Shown here in pieces: positions 7,934-14,218 of a stretch of 14,218 bases of DNA (positions are counted from its first letter, which is position 1; every line of letters begins with the position of its first letter). Origin of the DNA: Verrucomicrobiaceae bacterium (lineage in GTDB: Bacteria > Verrucomicrobiota > Verrucomicrobiia > Verrucomicrobiales > Verrucomicrobiaceae); assembly GCA_021151605.1 (NCBI GenBank), contig JAGKWZ010000157.1, forward strand, positions 1 to 14,218, read 5' to 3'. The position numbers were made by a program, and so were the translations under genes. The notes under the pieces were generated by a model. That model did no database searches. It saw nothing but the letters and a program-made list of their open reading frames with translations, and was not told the origin of the DNA.

Positions 7934-9205
7934 ATGTCCCAACCCAACAACATCCGCCGTGTCGTCATCGCCAGCTTCATCGGCACCACCATTGAGTGGT
8001 ATGACTTCTTCCTCTATGGCACGGCGGCGGCGCTGGTTTTCAACAAGCTCTTCTTCCCGAATTTCGACGCGCTCGCGGGGACGATGGCGGCCTTTGCGAC
8101 GTATGCGGTCGGCTTTTTCGCACGACCACTCGGCGGCATTGTCTTCGGGCATTACGGCGACAAGATCGGGCGCAAGTCCATGCTCGTGACCACGCTCATG
8201 CTCATGGGTGTGGCGACGGTGCTGATCGGCCTTCTGCCGACCTATGAGCAGATCGGCGTGGCCGCGCCCATCCTTTTGGTCACGCTGCGTTTCGTGCAGG
8301 GCTTCGGTGTTGGTGGTGAGTGGGGTGGCGCGGTACTCATGGCGGTGGAGCATGGGCATGAGAGCAAACGTGGCTTTCATGCGAGCTGGGTTCAGGCTGG
8401 GGTTCCGGTGGGTCTGCTGCTGGCGAATGGCGTGTTTCATCTGGCGTCTTCGATGGATGAAAAAGCCTTCCTCGCCTGGGGCTGGCGCATTCCCTTTCTG
8501 CTCGGCATCTTGCTGCTTGGCGTCGGTATGTTCATCCGCCTGAAGATCATGGAGAGCCCCATCTTCACCGAGGCCAAAGCTGCCGATCCAGGCCCGAAGG
8601 TGCCCATCCTCGCCGTGCTGCGTGATCATCCGCGCAATGTCGTGCTCGCCATGGGCGCACGTTTCGCGGAGAACGCCTTCTTCTACATCTTCACTGTGCT
8701 CGTGCTCAGCTACGGCTCGCAGCAGCTCGGCATGGCAAAGGGCAGCCTGCTCAATGCGGTGCTCGTTGGTTCGGCGGTGCAGCTCATCGCCATCCCCTAC
8801 TTCGGGGCTCTGTCAGACAAGCTCGGGCGGCGGCCTGTCTATCTCGGTGGCGCGCTCTTCCTCACCGCGTTCGCCTTTCCCTTCTTCTGGATGCTGGAGA
8901 CTCGGCAAACAGGGCTCGTCATGGCAGCGGTGGTCATTGGCCTCATCGGCCACGCGGCGATGTATGGTCCGCAGGCGGCCTTCTTTTCGGAACTCTTCGG
9001 CACACGCGTCCGCTACAGCGGTGCCTCCCTCGGGTATCAACTCGCCTCACCGCTGGCGGGTGGACTCGCGCCTCTCATCGCCACAGCCCTGCTGGAGCGA
9101 AGCGGCGGCAAACCCTGGCCTGTCGCGACCTATCTCATTGTCATGGCTGCCATCACACTCGTGTCTGTGTGGCTCGTGGAGGAGACGAGCAAGAAGCGGC
9201 TGTAG
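7934..9205 (+). CDS. MFS transporter of the MHS (metabolite:H+ symporter) family
   Basis: Role: inner-membrane proton symporter; characterised MHS members carry small organic acids or zwitterions (2-oxoglutarate, shikimate, citrate, proline/betaine). Seen in 423 residues: IEWYDFFLYG in helix 1 (about 20-29), FFARPLGGIVFGHYGDKIGR (61-80), which carries the MFS loop 2-3 signature, and RFVQGFGVGGEWGGAVL (119-135), which is typical of MHS. The second half carries a similar loop (FGALSDKLGRRP). Hydrophobic segments fit 12 helices. The length is usual. The start ATG 7934 follows TTCCCTC without a Shine-Dalgarno. The stop is 2 bp from the thiolase stop on the other strand. Inference: the adjacent CoA-transferase/thiolase/SDR genes suggest a short-chain hydroxy- or keto-acid as substrate, but the sequence alone does not show this. 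Confidence 0.92.
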   Translation: MSQPNNIRRVVIASFIGTTIEWYDFFLYGTAAALVFNKLFFPNFDALAGTMAAFATYAVGFFARPLGGIVFGHYGDKIGRKSMLVTTLMLMGVATVLIGLLPTYEQIGVAAPILLVTLRFVQGFGVGGEWGGAVLMAVEHGHESKRGFHASWVQAGVPVGLLLANGVFHLASSMDEKAFLAWGWRIPFLLGILLLGVGMFIRLKIMESPIFTEAKAADPGPKVPILAVLRDHPRNVVLAMGARFAENAFFYIFTVLVLSYGSQQLGMAKGSLLNAVLVGSAVQLIAIPYFGALSDKLGRRPVYLGGALFLTAFAFPFFWMLETRQTGLVMAAVVIGLIGHAAMYGPQAAFFSELFGTRVRYSGASLGYQLASPLAGGLAPLIATALLERSGGKPWPVATYLIVMAAITLVSVWLVEETSKKRL

Positions 9206-9207
9206 CT

Positions 9208-10347
9208 TCACCTCTCCACTGCCATCGCGATGCCCATGCCCCCGCCGATGCAGAGGCTGGCGATGCCGCGCTTGTAGCCTTTGTCTTCCATCAAATGCAG
9301 CAGCGTGACGAGCACACGCGCTCCGCTGGCACCGATGGGATGCCCGAGAGCGATGGCTCCGCCGCGTTGATTGAGCTTTTCGAGATCGAGTGACAGCTCG
9401 CGAGCGCAGCCGAGCGTCTGCACGGCGAAGGCTTCGTTGATCTCAATGGCATCGACCTCTTCAAGTTTCCAGCCAGTGATAGTGCAAAGCTTGCGGATTG
9501 CTCCGACAGGTCCGAGCCCCATGACCGCAGGATCACAACCGACAGCCGCTGTAGCGATGATGCGGACTCGGGATTGCAGGCCGTGCTTCTGCATCGCCGC
9601 TTCACTGGCGAGCAGGACCATCGCAGCTCCGTCGTTGATGCCGGATGAGTTTCCTGGCGTCACAGTTCCATTTTTGCGGAAGGCGGGCTTCAGTTTGGCG
9701 AGCGAATCGAGCGTCGTGTCAGCACGCGGATGCTCGTCACTCGTGACCTCGGCCACAGACACGATCTCGCGGATAAATGCTTCACGACTCGCAGCGACTC
9801 GGCTTTGACTGAGCACGGTGAATTCATCCTGCTGCTGGCGAGTGATGCTGTGTTTGTCCGCGATTCGCTCCGCCGTTTCACCCATGCCGATCTTCAGCAA
9901 AGGATCGCTGAGGCCATCGACGAACATGGCGTCCTGCATCGAGATGTCGCCGAGCTTTTTCCCCCAGCGCGCATCCATGACATAATGCGGCGCACGGCTC
10001 ATCACCTCGACTCCGCCAGCGAGCACGAGATCACTTTCACCACTGCGGATGGCATCGGCACCGAGCGCGACGGCTTTGAGCGAAGAGCCGCAGGCCATGT
10101 TCACCGTGTAGGCAGGTACATGCTCAGGAAGGTCGAGCTTCAAGCCCACCTGCCGTGCCACATTCATGCCTGCGCCAGCTTGCAGCACCTGGCCGAGAAT
10201 GACCTGCCCGATGTGCTCACGCAGCCCGGCAGGCACGACGGCATCAGCGATGGCAAAACCGAGGTCGGTGGCGCTGATGGATTTCAAACCACCGCCAAAG
10301 CGGCCGATGGGAGAGCGTCTCGCTTCAATAATGTGAACGGTGTTCAT
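9208..10347 (-). CDS. Acetyl-CoA acetyltransferase (thiolase)
   Basis: Role: cytoplasmic thiolase interconverting acetoacetyl-CoA plus CoA and two acetyl-CoA, or acting on a longer 3-ketoacyl-CoA. Seen in 379 residues, slightly short of the common 390-395: nucleophile Cys86 in NMACGSS, GGVEVMSRAPHY (111-122), NSSGINDGAAM (233-243), the NEAF motif (304-307), GHPIGASGAR with His336, and the second catalytic Cys366 in CIGGGMG. All catalytic residues are present. I chose ATG 10347 because it gives the standard thiolase N-terminus (MNTVHIIEARRSPIGRFGG); the frame stays open upstream, but that would overlap the CoA-transferase gene and add unrelated residues. It is the last gene of the minus-strand cluster, 31 bp after the CoA-transferase stop, so probably co-transcribed with it. 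The start follows CCTC directly. Confidence 0.94.
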   Translation of the reverse strand: MNTVHIIEARRSPIGRFGGGLKSISATDLGFAIADAVVPAGLREHIGQVILGQVLQAGAGMNVARQVGLKLDLPEHVPAYTVNMACGSSLKAVALGADAIRSGESDLVLAGGVEVMSRAPHYVMDARWGKKLGDISMQDAMFVDGLSDPLLKIGMGETAERIADKHSITRQQQDEFTVLSQSRVAASREAFIREIVSVAEVTSDEHPRADTTLDSLAKLKPAFRKNGTVTPGNSSGINDGAAMVLLASEAAMQKHGLQSRVRIIATAAVGCDPAVMGLGPVGAIRKLCTITGWKLEEVDAIEINEAFAVQTLGCARELSLDLEKLNQRGGAIALGHPIGASGARVLVTLLHLMEDKGYKRGIASLCIGGGMGIAMAVER

Positions 10348-10378
10348 GAGGTTCAATTCGGTCAAAGGGTCAATACAG

Positions 10379-11821
10379 TCAAAGCGCCACGAGCGGCGCA
10401 AACTCCATCTGATCGAGGATGTCTTTTTGCAGATCATACCCCTCAGAGATTTCGATGAGCCTCAGCCCACCAGCTGTCAGCTCAAGAACGGCGCGTTCCG
10501 TCACGTAAAGCACCTGCTGGCCTCGTGCGAAGCCCGTCGGGCCATGAAAACATACGTGCTGGATCTGGCGCACGAACTTCGGCTGCCCTTTTGCCTGAAA
10601 CGTGCAGCAAAACACGAGTCGGCGTGCGCTTTGGGCGATGTTGACGAAGCCGCCGACGCCCGCAAAACGATCCGCGAAGCTGGTCACGTTCACGCTACCC
10701 TCCGCATCCACCTCCACCGCGCCGAGCACGGCGATGTCGAGCCCGCCGCCGTCGTAGAAATCGAACTGCGATGGCTGATCGATGATCGCCTCGGGGAAAT
10801 GACTGCAACCAAAGTTCAGGCCCGAAGCTGGCACGCCGCCGATGGGGCCGCTTTCCACGGTGAGGGTGAATTCACTCAGCCGCCCGGTCTCCGCGGCGAC
10901 CATGGCCACACTTTCTGGCAGGCCGATGCCGAGGTTCACGATGTCGCCTTCACGAATCTCCCGCAGCGCTCGGGTGCCGATGATCTTGCGCTCGGATTCC
11001 GGCATGGTCGGCAGCGTGAAACCGCCATCGCTGGTAACGACGAAGTCTTCATTGAAGACCTCACCAAAGGTCTGGTCGTGCTGCACACCGCCGCTGACGA
11101 CGAGGTAATCCACCAGGATGCCCGGCACGCGCACGGACTTCGGGTCCGGCAATTGATCGACGATGCGCTCGACCTGCGCGATGACGATGCCACCGTGATT
11201 CTTCGCCGCTTGAGCGATGGGCAGCACCTCGCCGATGAGGCCTTCTTTATCCATGCTGAGGTTTCCACGCTTATCGGCATAGGTCGCACGAATGAGCCCC
11301 ACATGAATGGGCACCGACTTGTAGCGCAGCCACGTTTGCCCATCGAGTTCCAGTCGCTCGACGAGTGGCTCCGTGGTGCGAGCATTCATTCGCCCGCCGC
11401 TTTGAGCAGGATCGATGAAGGTGTTAAGTCCCACCTGCGTGATGAGTCCGGGCCGCTTCGCCGCGATCTCGCGCAGCAGCACACTGAGCACGCCTTGCGG
11501 GAAGTTATAGGCTTCGATCTCATTCGCCAAAGCCAGCGTGCCGAGCTTCGGCGCGAGGTTCCAGTGGCCGCCGATCACACGTTTGATCAAGCCCACGTGA
11601 GCGAAGTGGTTCAGCCCTCGCTCAGCCCGATCTCCCTGCCCAGCGCAGTAGTAGAGTGTGAGATCATTGGGTGTGCCGGTTTCGATAAACCGCCGCTCCA
11701 GCGCCGCCGTCAGCATCTCAGGATGCCCCGCTCCCACGAACCCACCCACCGCCACCGTCGCTCCCGAAGGAATGGCGGCGATGGCTTCGTCAGCAGTGGC
11801 GATGATGGCTGGGGCGCGCAT
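10379..11821 (-). CDS. Acetate/3-ketoacid CoA-transferase, fused subunits (Pct/YdiF-like family I)
   Basis: Role: cytoplasmic family I CoA-transferase moving CoA between acyl-CoA and a free acid through a glutamyl-CoA thioester. Seen in 480 residues: an N-terminal half with GATVAVGGFVGAGHPEML (20-37) and NDLTLYYCAGQGD (52-64), a GLITQVGLNTFIDP segment (125-138), and a second half with VNLGIGLPESV (295-305). The catalytic Glu is E323 in TVESGPIGGVPASG. Known: both halves are in one chain, as in propionate CoA-transferase and E. coli YdiF, unlike the two-subunit AtoDA. Those relatives are about 515-530 residues, so this one is somewhat short. Inference: next to a thiolase it probably activates acetoacetate or a related keto acid, but substrate cannot be read from sequence. 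The start ATG 11821 lies only 3 nt after the stop of the kinase-like gene (TAA CCC ATG), suggesting translational coupling. Confidence 0.9.
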   Translation of the reverse strand: MRAPAIIATADEAIAAIPSGATVAVGGFVGAGHPEMLTAALERRFIETGTPNDLTLYYCAGQGDRAERGLNHFAHVGLIKRVIGGHWNLAPKLGTLALANEIEAYNFPQGVLSVLLREIAAKRPGLITQVGLNTFIDPAQSGGRMNARTTEPLVERLELDGQTWLRYKSVPIHVGLIRATYADKRGNLSMDKEGLIGEVLPIAQAAKNHGGIVIAQVERIVDQLPDPKSVRVPGILVDYLVVSGGVQHDQTFGEVFNEDFVVTSDGGFTLPTMPESERKIIGTRALREIREGDIVNLGIGLPESVAMVAAETGRLSEFTLTVESGPIGGVPASGLNFGCSHFPEAIIDQPSQFDFYDGGGLDIAVLGAVEVDAEGSVNVTSFADRFAGVGGFVNIAQSARRLVFCCTFQAKGQPKFVRQIQHVCFHGPTGFARGQQVLYVTERAVLELTAGGLRLIEISEGYDLQKDILDQMEFAPLVAL

Positions 11822-11824
11822 GGG

Positions 11825-12574
11825 TTAGAATGGTTTCGAGACTTGTGAGCTGTTGGAGTCGGAATCCCTTCTGCGGACAGGGAAACCAAACGCGCTCAAA
11901 TCTTGATTCTCGGCTTCCAACATCGCCGCCAGTGTTTGTGGCGTATGAGTGGTTCCATAAGCGTCCTCGAACTCTTCCGGGGATAGCTGGGCCTGCCATT
12001 CCTCATGTGAATGCAGAGCCACATCAATCGCTGACATGATTCCATCTGGCTGCTGGATAAAATTGCCGTTGTGAACCTCGCTCATCACGATTCGGCCATC
12101 CGGGCTATTCCAAACGGTGCCAGAATGGCGATACTGACTCCAACCAATCTCTGTCAGAGACTGATGCAACTCTTGGGTGGAGGGAACCCTACCTTCCACG
12201 AACAACTGACTGATGACAAAGCGCCCGTCAGGCAGGATACCTTCGATTCGAATATCATCGCCAAACAGAAGATTGGAGTTCTGCCAGCGGCTCAGGTAGG
12301 TAGCCGGGGTTCCTGAGATGCCGTAGATGGCATGTTTGCCGCGAGTGATTTTGAAGACTCGACCGATGCCATCAATCTCACGAAACCAGACATCATGTTC
12401 GTTCCCGTGAGAATCTGGCGAACCACGAACGACTTCATCCCTGCTCATCAAGAGCCGGACACCTGCCCGGCATGCCGTCGCAACTGCGCTTTGGCCTCCT
12501 GCGGGTTCAATCGCGAAGGCTTGCGCAAGGGCTCCAAGCTGCGCAAGGGACGATTCTCTGAGATTGGCTGACAT
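11825..12574 (-). CDS. Putative PolyVal-type protein-kinase-fold protein, stand-alone
   Basis: Seen: 249 residues. A segment at 58-80 (NEHDVWFREIDGIGRVFKIT) offers K76 as the likely beta-3 lysine. TYLSRWQNSNLLFGDDIRIE (92-111) is followed by a hinge-like ISQLFVEG (121-128), a catalytic-loop-like EVHNGNFI (166-173), and IDVAL (183-187), where D184 could be the metal-binding Asp. Known, from memory: the spacing and the LFGDDIR, QxFVxG, HxGN and IDV pieces match the kinase domain described in phage/mobile-element polyvalent proteins (Kinase-PolyVal), where the loop usually reads D-x-H-x-G-N. Here the Asp position is Glu166, so activity is uncertain. It has no signal peptide or membrane segment. 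GC is about 50% in lines sampled, below its neighbours. It ends 3 nt before the CoA-transferase start. Its target is unknown. Confidence is high for the gene, moderate for the family. Confidence 0.75.
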   Translation of the reverse strand: MSANLRESSLAQLGALAQAFAIEPAGGQSAVATACRAGVRLLMSRDEVVRGSPDSHGNEHDVWFREIDGIGRVFKITRGKHAIYGISGTPATYLSRWQNSNLLFGDDIRIEGILPDGRFVISQLFVEGRVPSTQELHQSLTEIGWSQYRHSGTVWNSPDGRIVMSEVHNGNFIQQPDGIMSAIDVALHSHEEWQAQLSPEEFEDAYGTTHTPQTLAAMLEAENQDLSAFGFPVRRRDSDSNSSQVSKPF

Positions 12575-12691
12575 AGTGGATCAGGGGTCTTTCGGACCAC
12601 GTTTGAAAGTGTGGGCGCTTGAGTCTTCGAGATGTTCATGTTCGGATCATCCTATCCTGAATCTTGAATCGCAAGATCGAACTGCTGGCTC
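12575..12691 (-). promoter_or_regulatory. 117-bp gap between the SDR stop and the kinase-like gene; small hairpin only
   Basis: It holds an inverted repeat ATCTTG (12661-12666) / CAAGAT (12672-12677) with a 5-nt loop, 14 nt downstream of the SDR stop. No T-run follows it, so it is a poor terminator. No confident promoter is visible. The gap leaves open whether SDR is co-transcribed with the three downstream genes. Confidence 0.3.
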
Positions 12692-13450
12692 CTAACCTCT
12701 CCAGCCCCCATTGATCTCGATGGTCTGACCCGTGACATACGAGGCCAGTGGCGAGCAAAGGAAGAGCACCACATTCGCCACTTCCTCAGTGGTGCCGAAG
12801 CGGGCAAGCGGGACGTTTTTGAGCATCTCGGCGCGCACGGATTCGGGAATGGTTGCCGCCATGCTGGTATCGATCACGCTGGGGGCGATGGCATTGGCGC
12901 GGATGTTTTTCCGCGCTGCTTCACGGCTGAGCACACGCATCATCGCCTGCACGCCCGCTTTCGCTGAGGCGTAGTTGGCCTGGCCGAAGAAACCCTGGAT
13001 CGCCGCGATACTGCCGAAGCTGACGATGGCCCCATGATCTCGCATGATTTCGAGCGCGTATTTACAGCCGTAAAAGACGCCGGAGAGATTCACGTCGATC
13101 ACCGCATCCCACTCTTCGAGACTCATCTTGGCGATGGTTCGGTCCTTGATGATCGCCGCGTTGTTCACCAGATAATCGAGACCGCCGCAGGCCGCCTGGA
13201 TCTCGCCCATCATCGACTGCACCTGCTCTGGCTGCGAGACATCGGCGGCGATCACGCGAGCGCTGTCGGTGCGGTGGACATTCAGTTCATCGGCCAGCGC
13301 TTGAGCATCCGCCGCCGTGTTCGGAAAGCCCGGATGATTGATCACCACCGTGGCTCCAGCGCGATGAAAGGTCCGCGCGATCTGCGCGCCGATGCCCTGT
13401 GAGGCTCCAGTGATGAGGGCGACTTTGCCGCTGAGGTCGATGGGGATCAT
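12692..13450 (-). CDS. Short-chain dehydrogenase/reductase, FabG/PhaB/3-hydroxybutyrate-dehydrogenase type
   Basis: Role: cytoplasmic NAD(P)H-dependent oxidoreductase, probably interconverting a 3-hydroxyacyl and a 3-ketoacyl compound. Seen in 252 residues, the normal length for a classical SDR: cofactor motif TGASQGIG (14-21), NNAA (96-99), and the catalytic tetrad N121, S147, Y160, K164 (in GSIAAIQG and YASAK). There is also a proline-containing IAPSVIDT segment (188-195) and a C-terminal GQTIEINGGW typical of FabG-like enzymes. All catalytic residues are intact. Neighbours: it heads the minus-strand cluster, upstream of the kinase-like, CoA-transferase and thiolase genes. Inference: with these it could oxidise 3-hydroxybutyrate to acetoacetate or reduce acetoacetyl-CoA; FabG-like or other alcohol dehydrogenase roles are equally compatible. 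The start is ATG 13450, preceded by CCTCATC, no Shine-Dalgarno. Confidence 0.92.
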   Translation of the reverse strand: MIPIDLSGKVALITGASQGIGAQIARTFHRAGATVVINHPGFPNTAADAQALADELNVHRTDSARVIAADVSQPEQVQSMMGEIQAACGGLDYLVNNAAIIKDRTIAKMSLEEWDAVIDVNLSGVFYGCKYALEIMRDHGAIVSFGSIAAIQGFFGQANYASAKAGVQAMMRVLSREAARKNIRANAIAPSVIDTSMAATIPESVRAEMLKNVPLARFGTTEEVANVVLFLCSPLASYVTGQTIEINGGWRG

Positions 13451-13616
13451 GATGAGGTGGGAAAGGACGGAAGAGAGAGCGGCATCCTATCGGGTGCTTG
13501 GAGTGACGCTCGAGCCAAAATTTTTTGGAGCCACGCCATTCAGGCATCTTTGAAGATCAGCCACCAGAGAAAAATGGTAGCTACAGCTTCCAGCCTGCGT
13601 TCCTGTCTGCCCTCGC
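13451..13616. promoter_or_regulatory. 166-bp divergent spacer between the SDR and ThuA-domain genes, with an A/T palindrome
   Basis: Both divergent promoters should lie here. The clearest structure is CCAAAA (13515-13520), TT, TTTTGG (13523-13528), a 14-nt inverted repeat in an A/T-rich patch, which could be an operator or promoter element. No confident -35/-10 pair was found. The stretch next to the SDR start is purine-rich on the + strand. Confidence 0.35.
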
Positions 13617-14218
13617 ATGAAACTTACCAATCTGCTCCGTTCCTCCCTACTTGTCCTCGGACTCGCACTGCCTGCATTGGCGGTGGCTGAACCGAAGAAA
13701 CTGCTCGTCGTCACCGTCACCACCGGCTTCCGCCATTCGTCCATCGAGACGGCGGAAAAAGTGCTCAAAGAACTCGGCGAGAAGTCCGGCGCTTGGACAG
13801 TGGACTATGTGCATCAGCCAGAAGGCCAGCCGAAAAACCCAGGCAAGCCACCGGAGAAGAAGCCCAACGATTCCGACGAGGCCTTCAAAGCCAAGCAGGC
13901 GGCTTACAGCACCGCCCTCGCCGAGTTCAATGCAGCCAACAAAATCTGGAATGACAAGATCAAGGCCTACATGTCTGAGCAGATGGCGCTGGAGAAGATC
14001 AAGGGCTACGACGGCTTCATCTTCGCCAATACCACAGGCGACCTCCTGTTCCCTGACCGCGATGGCTTTGTAGAGTTGATCAAGAGCGGCAAGGCCATGG
14101 TGGCGATGCATTCCGGTTCCGACACCTACCATCCCTTCCGCGGCTATGTGGACATGCTAGGCGGTGAATTTGAGACCCACAAATCCCAGGTGGAGGTGCA
14201 GCCCATTCTGCATGACCC
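13617..14218 (+). CDS. Secreted ThuA-domain protein, N-terminal 200 residues (3' end beyond window)
   Basis: Seen: an open frame from ATG 13617 to the window edge with no stop. It begins with a signal peptide (MKLTNLLRSSLLVLGLALPALAVA, cut before EPK). The ThuA-like core follows: LLVVTVTTGFRHSSIETAEK (29-48), GYDGFIFANTTGDLLF (130-145), a KAMVAMHSGSDTYH block (159-172) and GYVDMLGGEFETH (176-188). Known: ThuA (trehalose-utilisation) domains have a class I glutamine-amidotransferase-like fold and are frequent in exported planctomycete/verrucomicrobial proteins linked to sugar metabolism; biochemical function is poorly defined. Odd: a Lys/Pro-rich then Ala/Lys-rich, probably helical stretch (about 68-124) separates the first strand region from the next one. 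The start follows CCCTCGC without a Shine-Dalgarno. It is divergent from the SDR gene. Further C-terminal domains cannot be seen. Confidence 0.88.
   Translation, partial: MKLTNLLRSSLLVLGLALPALAVAEPKKLLVVTVTTGFRHSSIETAEKVLKELGEKSGAWTVDYVHQPEGQPKNPGKPPEKKPNDSDEAFKAKQAAYSTALAEFNAANKIWNDKIKAYMSEQMALEKIKGYDGFIFANTTGDLLFPDRDGFVELIKSGKAMVAMHSGSDTYHPFRGYVDMLGGEFETHKSQVEVQPILHD

Noticed and set aside
10348..10437. Upstream extension of the thiolase frame to ATG 10437
   Set aside because: It would overlap the CoA-transferase gene and add residues unlike any thiolase; MNTVHIIEARRSP at 10347 is the normal N-terminus.
10340..11848. Long plus-strand open frame (502 codons) opposite the CoA-transferase gene
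   Set aside because: Rich in His/Arg/Asp with no family resemblance; the minus strand carries a complete CoA-transferase with catalytic Glu.
12649..13491. Identical octamer GATAGGAT (minus strand) upstream of both the kinase-like gene (12649-12656) and the SDR gene (13484-13491), as a shared -10 box
   Set aside because: No matching -35 element at 16-18 nt in either case, and a repeated octamer is expected by chance in 14 kb.

Overview
The window looks like chromosomal DNA from a verrucomicrobial bacterium, probably near Prosthecobacter/Verrucomicrobium. The grounds are family content: a secreted DUF6797-type protein, a secreted ThuA-domain protein, a DUF3352-like protein and a secreted FG-GAP/VCBS protein, alongside moderately high GC (about 60% in most lines sampled). 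This placement rests on recalled family distribution, not on a database search. Ten protein genes fill almost all of the sequence. There are no gaps over 300 bases, and I see no tRNA, rRNA, CRISPR array, transposase or integrase.

Left part (1-6129), mostly exported proteins. A DUF6797 protein gene runs leftward off the window edge (1014 to 1, incomplete). Divergent to it is a secreted trypsin-like (Deg/HtrA-type) serine protease without a PDZ domain (1162-2136). Its TGA stop is followed at once, in the same frame, by a DUF3352-like protein that has lost its signal peptide and N-terminus (2137-3780). An 84-bp gap with a large, nested inverted repeat follows. Then comes a secreted protein with nine FG-GAP/VCBS Asp-rich motifs (3865-6129).

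Centre (6138-9205). A YifB/ComM-type AAA+ ATPase lies on the minus strand, 8 bp from the end of the FG-GAP gene. A 248-bp spacer with a 17-nt palindrome leads into an MHS-family carboxylate:H+ symporter (7934-9205).

Right part (9208-13450, minus strand). Four co-directional genes run in the order SDR reductase, a PolyVal-type kinase-fold protein, a fused-subunit acetate/3-ketoacid CoA-transferase, and an acetyl-CoA acetyltransferase (thiolase). The three enzymes fit conversion of a 3-hydroxy or 3-keto short-chain acid (such as 3-hydroxybutyrate/acetoacetate) to acetyl-CoA, or the reverse. The convergent MHS transporter, whose stop lies 2 bp from the thiolase stop, could supply the acid. The kinase-like gene ends 3 nt before the CoA-transferase start codon and has lower GC than its neighbours. 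This is the most unusual association in the window.

Right edge: a ThuA-domain secreted protein (13617 onward) leaves the window incomplete. No gene has a convincing Shine-Dalgarno sequence. Several starts instead follow a short pyrimidine run such as CCTC-ATG.
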